64,000 nucleotides of DNA, from contig NZ_JABVZR010000002.1 in NCBI RefSeq assembly GCF_017163935.1, positions 1,364,001-1,428,000 of the forward strand. The letters are read 5' to 3'. Every line of letters begins with the position of its first letter. Position 1 is the stretch's first letter. Position numbers and translations under genes: made by a program. The notes below the pieces were generated by a model. It was not told the DNA's origin, made no database searches, and saw only the letters and a list, made by a program, of their open reading frames with translations. This DNA is from Novosphingobium terrae. Its GTDB lineage: Bacteria; Pseudomonadota; Alphaproteobacteria; Sphingomonadales; Sphingomonadaceae. Below are positions 44,600 through 54,500 of this stretch, in pieces.

Positions 44600-45277
44600 T
44601 TGAAACTCCTGCTTCTGGACGATGACCCGGAGATCACCGACTATGCCGCGCGTCTGCTGCGCGCCGATGGGCATCACGTCGATGTGGCATCGCTGGGGTG
44701 CGATGCCCTGTTTCTGGGCAAATGCACCAGCTATGACGCGATGATCTTCGACCGCCAATTGCCCGACGGCGACGGCATCGACATTTTGCGCGAATTGCGC
44801 CGGGTCGGTGTGCGGACCCCGGCGATGATCCTGTCATCCCTTGGCGGCCATGAGGATCGCGCCGAGGCTTTCGCGGCCGGGGTGAAGGACTATCTGCTCA
44901 AGCCTTTCACAGGGTCGGAATTTCTGGCGCGAGTGCAGTCTCTTGCCCTTTCCCGATCCCCCTTTGCTGTCGATGCCCCGCTTATGGTGGCAGGCCTTGA
45001 AATCGACTGCCGGGCCGGTGAGGTCAGGCGTTTCGGCCTGAGCATCGCCCTGTCGCGTCAGGAATACCGCATTCTGGAATATCTGGCGAAGCATGCCGGG
45101 CAGGTCGTGACCAAATCGATGATTCTGGAAAGAATTTTCGGGATCTATTTTGCCCCGGGATCCAATGTCGTCGAAAGCTATGTCAGGCGTCTGCGCGCGA
45201 AGATCGAAGTGGATATGAGAAATCCTGTTATCCGATCCATCCGCAACATCGGATACAGTATAGAGGCCTTGCCATGA
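44600..45277 (+). CDS. OmpR-family response regulator (RR3), orphan
   Basis: A 225-residue regulator. Receiver: MKLLLLDDDPEITDYAARLL, phospho-acceptor in AMIFDRQLPDGDGIDIL, YLLKPFTGSEF. DNA-binding domain: IALSRQEYRILEYLAKHAGQVVTK, NVVESYVRRLRAKIE, SIRNIGYSIE. The start is a TTG at 44600 supported by GAGGTG just upstream and by alignment with RR1 and RR4. No kinase gene adjoins it; HK1 upstream already has RR2 in its operon, though the same-strand position could allow use of HK1. A perfect palindrome at 44526-44541 precedes it. Confidence 0.9.
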   Translation: MKLLLLDDDPEITDYAARLLRADGHHVDVASLGCDALFLGKCTSYDAMIFDRQLPDGDGIDILRELRRVGVRTPAMILSSLGGHEDRAEAFAAGVKDYLLKPFTGSEFLARVQSLALSRSPFAVDAPLMVAGLEIDCRAGEVRRFGLSIALSRQEYRILEYLAKHAGQVVTKSMILERIFGIYFAPGSNVVESYVRRLRAKIEVDMRNPVIRSIRNIGYSIEALP

Positions 45278-45380
45278 TTGCGCAGGAACCATGATGCCCG
45301 TCGCGTTCGGTCGGGCGAGATTGGGAATAATCAATAAATCTCTCGTTGCAAGGCTTCACGGCTCTGCAGCATGATATGGC

Positions 45381-46421
45381 GTGCTTGTGATATGTCTCTT
45401 TTTTCTGGCGATCCTCGCCTTTGCGGTCAGCACCGTGTCGGGTGGTGGCGCCGGGCTGATGCTGATGCCGGTGCTGGCCCTGTTGCTGCCCGGCGCGCAG
45501 GTGCCCGCCGCGCTGTCGATTGGTACGGCGGTCAGTTCGCTGTCGCGGATCGCGCTGTTCTGGCGGTCGATCCGCTGGCGCGTGGTGGGCTGGTTTCTGC
45601 CGGCAGCCTTGCCCGCCGCGGCGCTGGGTGCGTGGTTGCTGTCGCGCTTCGAACCCATCTATGTGAAGCTGATCCTGGGGCTGTTCCTCACCGCGAATTT
45701 GCCTCTGCTGTTCCTGCGCCCCCGCCCGGCCCCGGCCCGCGATCAGGCAGCGATCAGGCCTGTCTTCCTGCTGCTGCTTGGAGCAGGCGTGGGCCTGCTC
45801 TCCGGCTTTACCGGCGCCGTGGGGGTGGCCTTCAACCGCTTCTATCTGCGCCTTAATCTGCAAAAATCCGAGATCGTGGCGACGCGGGCGTTCAACGAGG
45901 TGTTCCTGCATCTGCTCAAGATCGTGCTGTATGGCATGTTCGGCCTGCTTACCGACCGCAGCATCATGGCCGGCGCCATCGTGGCCGTGGCGGCGGTGGT
46001 GGCGTCCTGGATCATGCGGCATCTGATCCATCATGTGGCCGATCACCATTTCCGCCATGCCAGCACCATCGCGATGGTGGGCGCCGGCGTGGTGATGCTG
46101 GCCACGGCGGTTCCGGCGGTGTTGACGCGCCACGATGCCGGTCTGCGCTTCGTCAATGAGGAGCAGGAACGCGAGATGCAGGCCTATTGGGGCCTGCATG
46201 CCGTGGCCATGGCCTGGAATGCGCGAAGCGGTTTCGTGTTGGAAAAGCGGCTCGACCCCGCGCATCTCAAGCTGCGCTATCAGCGCATGCTTCCGCCGAC
46301 ACCAGCCGGCGCCACGATTTCAAGCATCGAGAAGTTCGAGCGGATCGACCGCGAAGGGCTGGAAATTCACTATATCCAGGGCCACCGGCAATGGTCGCAG
46401 CAGGTGATGGCCGAGGATTGA
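45381..46421 (+). CDS. TauE/SafE-family membrane transporter with C-terminal extension
   Basis: A 346-residue protein. The first 250 residues have about eight hydrophobic segments and family features: VSTVSGGGAGLMLMPVLALL at the N-terminus and GVGLLSGFTGAVGVAFNRFYL at the second half, as in TauE/SafE anion exporters (sulfite, sulfoacetate and similar). The last 85 residues (from about EEQEREMQAYWGLHA) form a soluble tail that family members usually lack; I recognise no domain in it. The start is a GTG at 45381. It follows RR3 by about 100 bases on the same strand and may be its target. Substrate unknown. Confidence 0.8.
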   Translation: MLVICLFFLAILAFAVSTVSGGGAGLMLMPVLALLLPGAQVPAALSIGTAVSSLSRIALFWRSIRWRVVGWFLPAALPAAALGAWLLSRFEPIYVKLILGLFLTANLPLLFLRPRPAPARDQAAIRPVFLLLLGAGVGLLSGFTGAVGVAFNRFYLRLNLQKSEIVATRAFNEVFLHLLKIVLYGMFGLLTDRSIMAGAIVAVAAVVASWIMRHLIHHVADHHFRHASTIAMVGAGVVMLATAVPAVLTRHDAGLRFVNEEQEREMQAYWGLHAVAMAWNARSGFVLEKRLDPAHLKLRYQRMLPPTPAGATISSIEKFERIDREGLEIHYIQGHRQWSQQVMAED

Positions 46422-46882
46422 GGGCTTGTGATCACGACATGTGCTTTGCCCGATTGTCGTGAAACTGGCCTCCTCGGTGCTCTGGAAGGTGAGGGGGCGT
46501 TCCGGGGGGAACGTCCCCTCCCGATCGATTTAGTCGCCAGGGTCAAGAAAGCGCGGGCAACTGACAGGGAACTCTGGTGCAGTCGGAGATACCCGGCAAG
46601 GCAGGCAGTTCGCGCAATGGCCCGCCGGACAGCGCCGGATGACCAGAACTACACAATCATTCTCGACCAGGCGCCGGGCCGGGAGCTTCGACAGGCAGGC
46701 CGTTTCGGAAACCGGCGGGAGATGTCGTTCCTCCGGGCCCAGGACACCGGCGATATCCAGCCACCGCTGGGGCAGAAGCTCAGTTGCAGGCGGGGGGAAG
46801 CATGAGGATGCGTTGCAGGATCGGGATCGGTCTGATCATGGCAGACCCGATTTCAGTGGCTCTGGCGTCAGGCTTGCCAATG
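46422..46882. other. Intergenic stretch with an imperfect GC-rich hairpin
   Basis: About 460 bases between the convergent TauE and HK2 genes. An imperfect hairpin of GGGGCGTTCC with GGAACGTCCCC (46493-46517, one bulged base) lies about 70 bases after the TauE stop and may end its transcript. A frame of about 125 codons on the plus strand (46428-46805) shows no domain and no ribosome site. No gene supported. Confidence 0.4.
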
Positions 46883-48241
46883 CTACGGCAGGCTGACGAT
46901 GACGCGCAAGCCCGGAGCGGCGTCCTCTAGCTCGATTGCGCCCTCATGAAGCTGCACGATGGCCGAGACCAACGCCAGCCCCAGCCCGGAGCCCGGCGTG
47001 GTGCGGCTGCGCTCGCCACGGAAGAAGCGGCGGAAAACCTTGGCACGATCCTCTTGCGGAATGCCGGGGCCATTGTCCTCGATCACGATGCGCGTTGTAT
47101 GGCCATGATCCGGCCCCAATAGGTCCAGTTTTACCTCGCTGCCCATAGGGGTATGCCGCGCGGCGTTTTCGAGCAGATTGGTGACGGCCTGCGCGATCAG
47201 ATCCCGGTCGCCCTGAACCTCGACATTCGGGGCAATGGAGACAGTCAGACGGCGCCCACCGTCCTCGATGGCGGGGGTGAACGCCGCCCCCAGTCTGCCC
47301 AGCAAGCCGGAGAGATCGACCGTTTCAAAATTGGCGCGTGCCTTGCCGTTCTCCAGGGTTGCGATGCGCAGGAGCGAGGCAAAAATGCGGATAATGTCAT
47401 CAATTTGATCGACGCATCCCTCGACACGGGCCTCGATTTCCTCAGGGGAGGCATCGTACCGGATGGCTTCCAGCCGGTGCCGCAGCCGGGTGAGCGGGGT
47501 GCGCAGATCATGCGCGACATCGGTGGAAACCTGTCGCAAGCCTTCCATCAGCACCTCGATGCGCTCCAGCATCCGGTTGAGGTTGTCGGTCAGATCATCG
47601 AATTCGGGGCTGAGGCCAAAGCGCGGCAGACGTTCGGAGAAATGGCCGTGAATGATACGATGGATCGAGCGGTTGGTCTCATCAAGGCGCCTCAGGAACA
47701 GGCTGCCCACGCCCAGCCCGCCGATCAGCGCCAGCAGGCTGATCAAGATGCCGGCCAGAGCGGTGAAACGGCGCAATTGCCATGCCAACTCACGCGAATC
47801 CTGGAGATCTCCCGCGACCACCAGGAGCCAGCCATTGGACAGGCTGGTACCCTTGGCCAGCAGTGAAACGGAATGATCTCCCTGTTCATCATGTGCCGTT
47901 ACCGTGATGCGGTGCCATCCGGACACGCCGGACGACACCGGCAGGCTGCCCGTCAGGGCCTGGCGTTTCCCATCGAGCAGCAGATAGCGGAATGATGTAT
48001 CGCGCACCGCCCTGGCGTGGCGTTCGATAGCATGGACCAGCTCGGCCTGGCCCAGTTCGCTCTGTTCGCCTTTAAGTATATCGGTCTCGGTCTCCACGCC
48101 GTCGGTCAGTTCCTCGGTGATATACTGCTCGATCAGATGGTTGACGGTCAGCAGCAGGCCCATGCTGCCCAGTGCGAAGCAACTGGCGAGCAGGAAGGCG
48201 AAGCGAAAGGCGCCGCTGGAAAAGGGCCTAGACGGGTGCAT
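46883..48241 (-). CDS. Sensor histidine kinase (HK2), partner of RR4
   Basis: A 452-residue membrane kinase. TM1 near residues 12-33 (FRFAFLLASCFALGSMGLLLT), a periplasmic sensor to about 160, TM2 near 165-190 (ALAGILISLLALIGGLGVGSLF), a HAMP domain (RSIHRIIHGHFSERLPRFG), H-box STDVAHDLRTPLTRLRHRL, N-box LLENAARHTPMGS, G1 box EDNGPGIP and G2 box GSGLGLALVSAI. It overlaps the RR4 stop by 14 bases, so the pair is translationally coupled. The pair is divergent from the TolC-adaptor-RND operon and probably controls it in response to a periplasmic or membrane signal such as a toxic compound or metal. Confidence 0.92.
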   Translation of the reverse strand: MHPSRPFSSGAFRFAFLLASCFALGSMGLLLTVNHLIEQYITEELTDGVETETDILKGEQSELGQAELVHAIERHARAVRDTSFRYLLLDGKRQALTGSLPVSSGVSGWHRITVTAHDEQGDHSVSLLAKGTSLSNGWLLVVAGDLQDSRELAWQLRRFTALAGILISLLALIGGLGVGSLFLRRLDETNRSIHRIIHGHFSERLPRFGLSPEFDDLTDNLNRMLERIEVLMEGLRQVSTDVAHDLRTPLTRLRHRLEAIRYDASPEEIEARVEGCVDQIDDIIRIFASLLRIATLENGKARANFETVDLSGLLGRLGAAFTPAIEDGGRRLTVSIAPNVEVQGDRDLIAQAVTNLLENAARHTPMGSEVKLDLLGPDHGHTTRIVIEDNGPGIPQEDRAKVFRRFFRGERSRTTPGSGLGLALVSAIVQLHEGAIELEDAAPGLRVIVSLP

Positions 48242-48905
48242 CGAGCCGATAACCTACGCCGCGCACGGTGCGGATCAGTTCGACATCGAAATCGCGGTCG
48301 ATCTTGCCGCGCAACCGGCTGATATGGCTGGTGATCAGATTGGTGCCCGGATCGAAATGGAAATCCCACACATGCTCCAGCAGCATGGTGCGCGTCACCA
48401 CCTGCCCGACATGGCGCGCCATATACTCCAGCAGCTTGAACTCCTGCTGCTGCAGATCGATGCGGCGCCCGGCCCGCGTGACCGCGCGCTTGAGCAGGTC
48501 GATGTCCAGATCGCCGATGGTGATGAAGCCGGAGGTCTCGACCACCGGCCTGCGTCGCCCCAGGGCGGCGATACGCGCCACCAGTTCCGAGGCGGCGAAG
48601 GGCTTGACCAGATAGTCGTCGCCCCCGGCGTTTAGCCCCTCCACCCGGTCGCTGATTTCGCCCAGCGCGGTCAGGAACAGCGCCGGTGCCTGAACCCCGG
48701 CCGCCCGCAAGCCGCGCAGCACGGCCAGCCCGTCGACAGCGGGCACCATGCGATCCAGCACCAGCACATCATATTTGTTGCTGGCGCCCAGAAAGATCGC
48801 ATCCGGCCCGGTCTGGGCGATGTCCACCACATGGCCTTCGCCGCGCAGCGCCTTTGCCAGATAGTTTGCGGTTTCCTCGTCGTCTTCGAGCAGAAGCAGC
48901 TTCAT
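48228..48905 (-). CDS. OmpR-family response regulator (RR4)
   Basis: A 225-residue regulator. Receiver: MKLLLLEDDEETANYLAKAL, phospho-acceptor in VLVLDRMVPAVDGLAVL, YLVKPFAASEL. DNA-binding domain: IDLQQQEFKLLEYMARHVGQVVTR, NLITSHISRLRGKI, TVRGVGYRL. The start at 48905 follows GAGGTG; a start 9 bases upstream is in frame. It is paired with HK2 and closely resembles RR1 and RR3. A GTTGG-N6-CCAAC site 56 bases upstream suggests autoregulation. Confidence 0.93.
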   Translation of the reverse strand: MKLLLLEDDEETANYLAKALRGEGHVVDIAQTGPDAIFLGASNKYDVLVLDRMVPAVDGLAVLRGLRAAGVQAPALFLTALGEISDRVEGLNAGGDDYLVKPFAASELVARIAALGRRRPVVETSGFITIGDLDIDLLKRAVTRAGRRIDLQQQEFKLLEYMARHVGQVVTRTMLLEHVWDFHFDPGTNLITSHISRLRGKIDRDFDVELIRTVRGVGYRLDAPV

Positions 48906-48960
48906 GATGCACACCTCGTGACCATCGGTTGTCGAAAGCCGCAGCCGGGCTCCGACGCAA

Positions 48961-48976
48961 GTTGGGAATTACCAAC
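48961..48976. promoter_or_regulatory. Candidate RR4 operator, near-palindrome
   Basis: GTTGGGAATTACCAAC lies in the divergent region between RR4-HK2 and the efflux operon. It matches the perfect palindrome before RR3 in 14 of 16 positions. A further site of the same kind lies 71 bases away at 49032-49047. Confidence 0.65.
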
Positions 48977-49031
48977 ATGATTGCCGTTTCGGGATGGTTT
49001 ACGCCCCGCCCCGCATGAGTTCGCACCAATG

Positions 49032-49047
49032 TGCGCAATTCCCAACC
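49032..49047. promoter_or_regulatory. Second, weaker candidate RR4 operator
   Basis: GTGCGCAATTCCCAAC keeps the right half of the motif (AATTCCCAAC). The centre lies about 71 bases, roughly seven helical turns, from the site at 48961-48976, so two regulator dimers could act on the same face of the DNA. It lies about 106 bases before the TolC-family start. Confidence 0.45.
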
Positions 49048-49152
49048 TTGGGGTGAGGTTCGGCGCAAGGTTGGGCTGCTAAGGCATCAGGAAACCCGCG
49101 CAGGATGAGATGTGAAGCCTATGGTCCGGTCATGAAACAGAGTGAGACGTCA

Positions 49153-50490
49153 ATGAAGAAAGCTCCACGCCGGGCGGTGCTGCTTGCCGGCCTGTGCGGA
49201 TGCCTGTCTGCCTGCGCCCATTACACGCCCTTGCCCTTGCCGCGCGAGGCGGCGCTGGCGCCCACCGTTGCGGCGCTGCCTGCCCCGCAAGCGGAGGCGG
49301 CGCCGCTGGGCGTCGATCAGGTGGTGGCGCTGGCGCTGGCGAACAATCCTGAGCTGCAGGCGATCCGGGCTCGGCATGCCATTGCCCGGGGCGATCTCAA
49401 GCAGGCGGGGCTGCTGCCCAATCCCAGCCTGACCGGTGCTTTCCTGCCGCTGCTCTCGGGCGTCGGCACGGTTCCGGCGTGGAACATCGGCCTGTCGCAG
49501 AACATTCGCTCACTGATCGTCTACAGCTCGAAGAAGCGCGCGGCGGGCTTTGCTGCAAGGCAGGTCGATGCCGATATCGTCTGGCAGGAATGGCAGGTGG
49601 CGGGGCAGGCGCGCCAGCTGGCGGTGGATCTGATCGTCGGCCAGAAGAGCCGGGCCAGCTATGAGGCCGCATGGCGCCTGCTGCGCGACCGCAACGCCAA
49701 GGCCGAGGCGGCGCTGGCCGCCGGAAACCTCACGCTGGTGGTCGTTGCCCCCGGCCGGGTGGCGCTGCAGACGGCGCGCGCGGCGCTCAACACGCTGGAC
49801 CAGAAGCTGCTGAGCCAGCGCCATCAGCTCAACGCCCTGCTGGGCCTCTCCGCCGACGCCACCATCCCCCTGAGCGATCAGGCGCAGCTGCCTCCCATCG
49901 ATCCGGCAGCGATCCGCGCGGGTCTGGCCAGCCTGGCCGACCGCCGCCCCGACCTGCTGGCGCTGCGCATGGGCTATGGTCAGGCCGACGAACAGGTACG
50001 TCAGGCGATCCTCTCGCAATTCCCCGATCTGGTGCTGGGCGGCGGCATCGCCAGCGACAATTCCCGCGTGATCAACGCGGGGCCCAACGTTGCCGTTCCG
50101 CTGCCGGTGTTCGACCGGGGGCAGGGCACCATCGCCATCGCCCGCGCCACCCGCGCCCAGCTTCACGCCGATTACGCCGCGCGCCTGAAAGCCGCGACCG
50201 GTCAGGTCGAGGCCATGCTGGCCGAGATGGCCCAGCTGGCGCAGCAACTGGCGGCGGTGCGGCGCGATCTGCCCGCCGCCCGTATCGCCGCAGACCGTGC
50301 CGCCAAGGCCTTCGGCGCCTCCACACTGGATGAGCGGGCCTACATCGACCTGCTCTCGAACCGCTATACCAAGGAACAGGACGTCATGACGCTGGAACTC
50401 GCCCTGCTCGACCGGCAGGTCGCTTTGCAAACGCTGGTGGGCATCGGCCTGCCCGCCGTGAACGCCGCGCCGCAGGGGGCGGGCCAATGA
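49153..50490 (+). CDS. TolC-family outer-membrane efflux lipoprotein
   Basis: A 445-residue outer-membrane channel protein. The N-terminus is a lipoprotein signal (VLLAGLCGCLSAC, lipobox at about residues 18-21). The rest has the two-fold TolC repeat with long helices: DQVVALALANNPELQAIRAR, LKQAGLLPNPSL and, in the second half, LASLADRRPDLLALRMGYGQ. The start at 49153 gives the standard signal peptide; longer starts at 49132 and 49105 are open. The gene overlaps the adaptor gene by ATGA. It should form the trimeric exit duct of the RND pump encoded downstream. Confidence 0.9.
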   Translation: MKKAPRRAVLLAGLCGCLSACAHYTPLPLPREAALAPTVAALPAPQAEAAPLGVDQVVALALANNPELQAIRARHAIARGDLKQAGLLPNPSLTGAFLPLLSGVGTVPAWNIGLSQNIRSLIVYSSKKRAAGFAARQVDADIVWQEWQVAGQARQLAVDLIVGQKSRASYEAAWRLLRDRNAKAEAALAAGNLTLVVVAPGRVALQTARAALNTLDQKLLSQRHQLNALLGLSADATIPLSDQAQLPPIDPAAIRAGLASLADRRPDLLALRMGYGQADEQVRQAILSQFPDLVLGGGIASDNSRVINAGPNVAVPLPVFDRGQGTIAIARATRAQLHADYAARLKAATGQVEAMLAEMAQLAQQLAAVRRDLPAARIAADRAAKAFGASTLDERAYIDLLSNRYTKEQDVMTLELALLDRQVALQTLVGIGLPAVNAAPQGAGQ

Positions 50491-51512
50491 GCCGCCTTCT
50501 TCTTCTGCCGCTCGGTTGCCTGATGCTGGCCGGTTGCGGCAGCAGCGCGTCCACCAATGATCCGGCCCCCTCGGTCTTGGTCACCACCCAGCCCGCGCAG
50601 CAGGGCACGGCGCCCACCATGCTGGCCGCCTATGGCAGCGCCCGCCCCTCGACGGACGGCGCGCAGACCATGAGTTCCGCCCAGCCCGGGCAGGTGACCG
50701 CCATCGCCGTCACGCCGGGCGCGGCGGTCCATGCGGGCCAAACGCTGCTGACCTTCACGCTGGCCCCCACGGCGCGCACCACCTACGAGCAGGCCGCCCA
50801 TGCGCTGGCCGCCGCGCAGAAGCAGCGCGCCAGCACGGCGCAGCTCTTCAGCCAGCAACTGGCGACGCGCGACCAGCTGGTGCAGGCCGAAAAGGCGGTC
50901 AGCGATGCACAGATCGCGCTGGATGGTCTGGCCCGCGAGGGGGCCGGGCAGAGCGTCAAGACCTTCACCGCGCCCTTCGACGGCATCGTCACCGCCATCA
51001 CCGTGGCGCAGGGCGACCGCACCGCCGCCGATGCCCCGCTGATTACGGTGGCCCGCACGCGAGACATCGTCATCACTGTGGGCGTCCAGCCCGAGGATCG
51101 CGCCAAGGTCCGCGCCGGGCAGGAGGCGCATCTGCAGCGCCTTTCGGGCGGCGAGACGATCACCGGCCATGTGCTGCGCGTTGCCAGCGCGCTCAACGTC
51201 AAGACGCGCATGATGGATGCCGATATCGCCATCCCCGCCAACGCCCTGCTGCCCGGCGAGGGCCTGCGCGCCGACATTCACACCGGTGACGTTCAGGGCT
51301 GGCTGGTGCCGCATAAAGCGGTGGTCACCGCCAATGGCCCCGCGCATGTCTTCCAGTTGGAGGGCGGCAAGGCCAAGGCGGTGGAGGTGCAGCTGCTGCA
51401 ATCCTCATCTGCCGGCGATGTGGTGCAAGGTCCGCTGAACCCGCATGCGCCGCTGATCGTCGATGGCGCTTTCCAGGTTGATGACGGCGCCGCCGTGCGG
51501 ACGGGGCGCTGA
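50487..51512 (+). CDS. RND efflux periplasmic adaptor (membrane fusion protein)
   Basis: A 341-residue lipoprotein adaptor: lipobox LAGC at about residues 15-18, a biotinyl-lipoyl-like half (GQVTAIAVTPGAAVHAGQTL), a short helical hairpin (AHALAAAQKQRASTAQLFSQQL), then the second lipoyl half (VKTFTAPFDGIVTAITVAQGD) and a beta-barrel part. The short hairpin suggests a two-helix type adaptor. It overlaps the TolC-family gene by four bases and the permease gene follows after four bases, so the three are one operon. It links pump and outer-membrane channel. Confidence 0.9.
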   Translation: MSRLLLLPLGCLMLAGCGSSASTNDPAPSVLVTTQPAQQGTAPTMLAAYGSARPSTDGAQTMSSAQPGQVTAIAVTPGAAVHAGQTLLTFTLAPTARTTYEQAAHALAAAQKQRASTAQLFSQQLATRDQLVQAEKAVSDAQIALDGLAREGAGQSVKTFTAPFDGIVTAITVAQGDRTAADAPLITVARTRDIVITVGVQPEDRAKVRAGQEAHLQRLSGGETITGHVLRVASALNVKTRMMDADIAIPANALLPGEGLRADIHTGDVQGWLVPHKAVVTANGPAHVFQLEGGKAKAVEVQLLQSSSAGDVVQGPLNPHAPLIVDGAFQVDDGAAVRTGR

Positions 51513-51516
51513 GACC

Positions 51517-54500
51517 ATGCTTGAGAAATTCATGGCCAGCCAGTCGCGCGCTCTGGTCTTCATTGCGCTGGCTCTGGCGCTTGCGGGCATCGTTGCCGCC
51601 ATGTCGCTGCCCATCGGGCTGTTCCCGCAGGTGTCTTTCCCGCGCGTGGTGGTCGATGTCGATTCCGGCAGCCGCCCCGCCGACCAGACCGCCCTGCTGG
51701 TGACGCGCCCCATTGAGGATGCCATTCGCGCCATCCCCGGCGTCAACAATGTCCGTTCGGAATCGACGCGCGGCTCGGCCCAGATCTCGATCGACTTCGG
51801 CTGGGGGCGCGACATGGTGGCCAGCACGCTGCTGGTCGATGCGGCGCTGTCGCGCACGCTGCCCTCGCTGCCGCCCGGCACGGTCTACAATGTGCGGCGG
51901 ATGGACCCCACGGTCTTCCCGATCATCTCCTATGCGCTGGTGTCTGACACGGCCAATCCGGTGGCCCTGCAGGACATTGCCAAATACCAGATCACCCCGC
52001 TGCTTTCGGGCATTTCCGGGCTGGCCCGCGTCGGCGTGCAGGGCGGTGAGACCGCCGAGGTGCAGGTGCTGGCCGACCCTTATCGTCTGGCCGACCATAA
52101 TCTGGCGATCAGCGATCTGGTAACGGCGATCCGCAACGGCAATGTGCTGTCCTCCTCGGGCCAGATTCAGGATCGCGGGCGGCTCTCGCTGGTGATTGCC
52201 GACCGCATGGCGGTCAATGCCGCTGACGTTGGCAACATCGTGCTGCTGTCGGATGCTGCGGGCGTGGTGCGGGTGCGCGATGTGGCCACGGTACAGGATG
52301 GGGTGATGCCGCAATGGCAGCGCATCGTCGAGGATGGCCGCCCTGCCGTGCTCTTCAACATCTATGAGCAGCCTGACGGCAACGCCGTGCAGATCGCCCA
52401 GACCACCGCCGCCAAGCTGGCCGGCTTCAAACTGCCGCCCGGCGTCAAGCTGGTCAACTGGTACGATCAGAGCGAGCTGGTGACGCAATCGGTCTCCAGC
52501 GTGCGCGATGCCGTGATGATCGGTCTGGTGCTGGCGGCGCTGGTGCTGCTGTTCTTCCTGCGCAGCTGGCGCGTCACGCTGATCGCGGTGATCGCGGTGC
52601 CCGCCACGCTGGCCGCCACGGTGCTGATCCTTTCGATGCTGGGCATGAGCTTCAACATCATGACCCTGGGCGGGATCGCGGCGGCAGTCGGCCTGCTGAT
52701 CGACGATGTGATCGTGATGGTCGAGCATATTGCCCGCCGCGCGGGTGGCGATGGCGCCGATGGCCAGCCCGTGGGCAATGCGGCGGTGATCCCGGCTGCC
52801 CGCGAGTTCCTGATGCCGCTGACCGGGTCGAGCATGGCGACGTTGATCGTCTTCCTGCCGCTCTCCTTCCTGACGGGGGTGACGGGGGCCTTTTCCAAGG
52901 CGCTGTCCGTCACCATGGCGGCGGCGCTGGCGCTGTCCTGGGCGATGACGGCCTTTGTGGTGCCGCTGCTGGCGCGCTGGCTGGTCGATTTCGGCACCTG
53001 GCGGGATCCGGGCAAGCCGGGCGAAGGCATGCTGGCGCGGCGCCACGAGGGCCTGCTCGACCGGCTGATGGCCCGGCCCTGGCTGCTGGCGGTGGCGGCA
53101 GTGCCGCTGCTGGTGGTGGGCTATATCGGCTATGTGCAGGTGCCAACGGGTTTCATGCCCAAGGTGGATGAAGGCGGCTTCATCATGGATTATTTCACGC
53201 CGCCGGGCACCTCGCTGGAGGAAACCTCGCGCGTGATCGGCCAGATCGATGCCATGCTGCATGCCAATCCGGAGGTGGAGACCTTTTCCCGCCGCCTTGG
53301 TACCGGCCTGGGCGGCGATCTGGGGCAGAGCTATCACGGTGACTATTTCGTGCGCCTGAAAGCCAACCACAGCACGCCGACCGAGGAACTGGCCGCGAAG
53401 GTTGCCGCGGATGTGGGGGCGCAGGTTCCCGGCGTGCAGGTCGAGACGGCGCAGCTGATGGAGGATCTGATCGGCGACCTTACCGCCGTGCCTCAGCCCA
53501 TCGAGGTCAAGCTCTACTCGGCGGATAACAGCCTGCTCAAGCCGCAGGCGCTCAAGGTGGCGGCACTGATCAGCAAGATCGACGGCGTGGTGGAAGTGAA
53601 GGACGGTGTGCGCCTCGCCGGTGACGCGCTGGATGTGCAGGTCGATCCGGTGCGTGCGGGCCTTGAAGGCGTGACGCCCGGCGATGTCGAGGCGGCGCTG
53701 ACCGGCAGTTTGGGAGGCACGATCGCCACCTCGCTGCCTCAGCCGACCAAGGCGGTGGATGTGCGGGTGCGCCTGCCCGGCGCCATGCAGATGTCCGAAG
53801 AGGGGCTGGCCCATCTGCCGATCCGCGCGCCCGATGGCCATGTCTTCCCGCTTTCGCGCGTGGCCAGCCTGCATCGCGTGACGGGGCAGCCGCAGCTCAG
53901 CCGCGAGAATCTCGAACCCATGGTGGCGGTGACGGGCCGCATTCAGGGGCGCGGCATGGGCGCTGCCATTGCCGATGTCACCAAGGCGCTGGATGCTCCC
54001 GGCGTGCTGGCCCCCGGCGTGCGCTATGAGCTGGGCGGGCTCTATCAGCAGCAGCAGATCGCCTTTGCCGGCCTGACCCGCGTGTTCGGTGCTGCGCTGG
54101 TGGCGGAGTTCATCCTGCTGTTGCTGCTCTATCGGCGCTTCTGGCTGCCGGTAATCATCATCGGCTGTTCGCTGCTCTCCACAACGGCGGTGTTCACCGC
54201 GCTGTGGCTGACAGGGGTGGACCTCAACATCACCGCGCTGATGGGGATGACGATGATCATCGGCATCGGCACCGAAATGGCGATCTTCTATGTCTCGGAA
54301 TTCGAGGAGCTGGCGCATCAGATGCCCGCGCGGGAGGCCACGCGCGAGGCCAGCCGCAACCGTCTGAGACCGATCACCATGACCACCCTGACGGCGATCC
54401 TGACGCTGATGCCGCTGGCGCTGGCGATCGGCCAGGGATCGGGCATTCAGCAGCCACTGGCGATTGCCATCATCGGCGGATTGCTCCTGCAGTTCCCGCT

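Noticed and set aside
46428..46805. 125-codon plus-strand frame after the TauE gene
   Set aside because: No ribosome site, no domain, and it begins within a few bases of the TauE stop in a GC-rich hairpin region.
51325..54318. A nearly 1000-codon open frame antisense to the RND permease gene
   Set aside because: Composition is typical of a mirror frame in high-GC coding DNA (rich in His, Arg, Gln), with no domain, while the plus strand encodes an intact RND pump.
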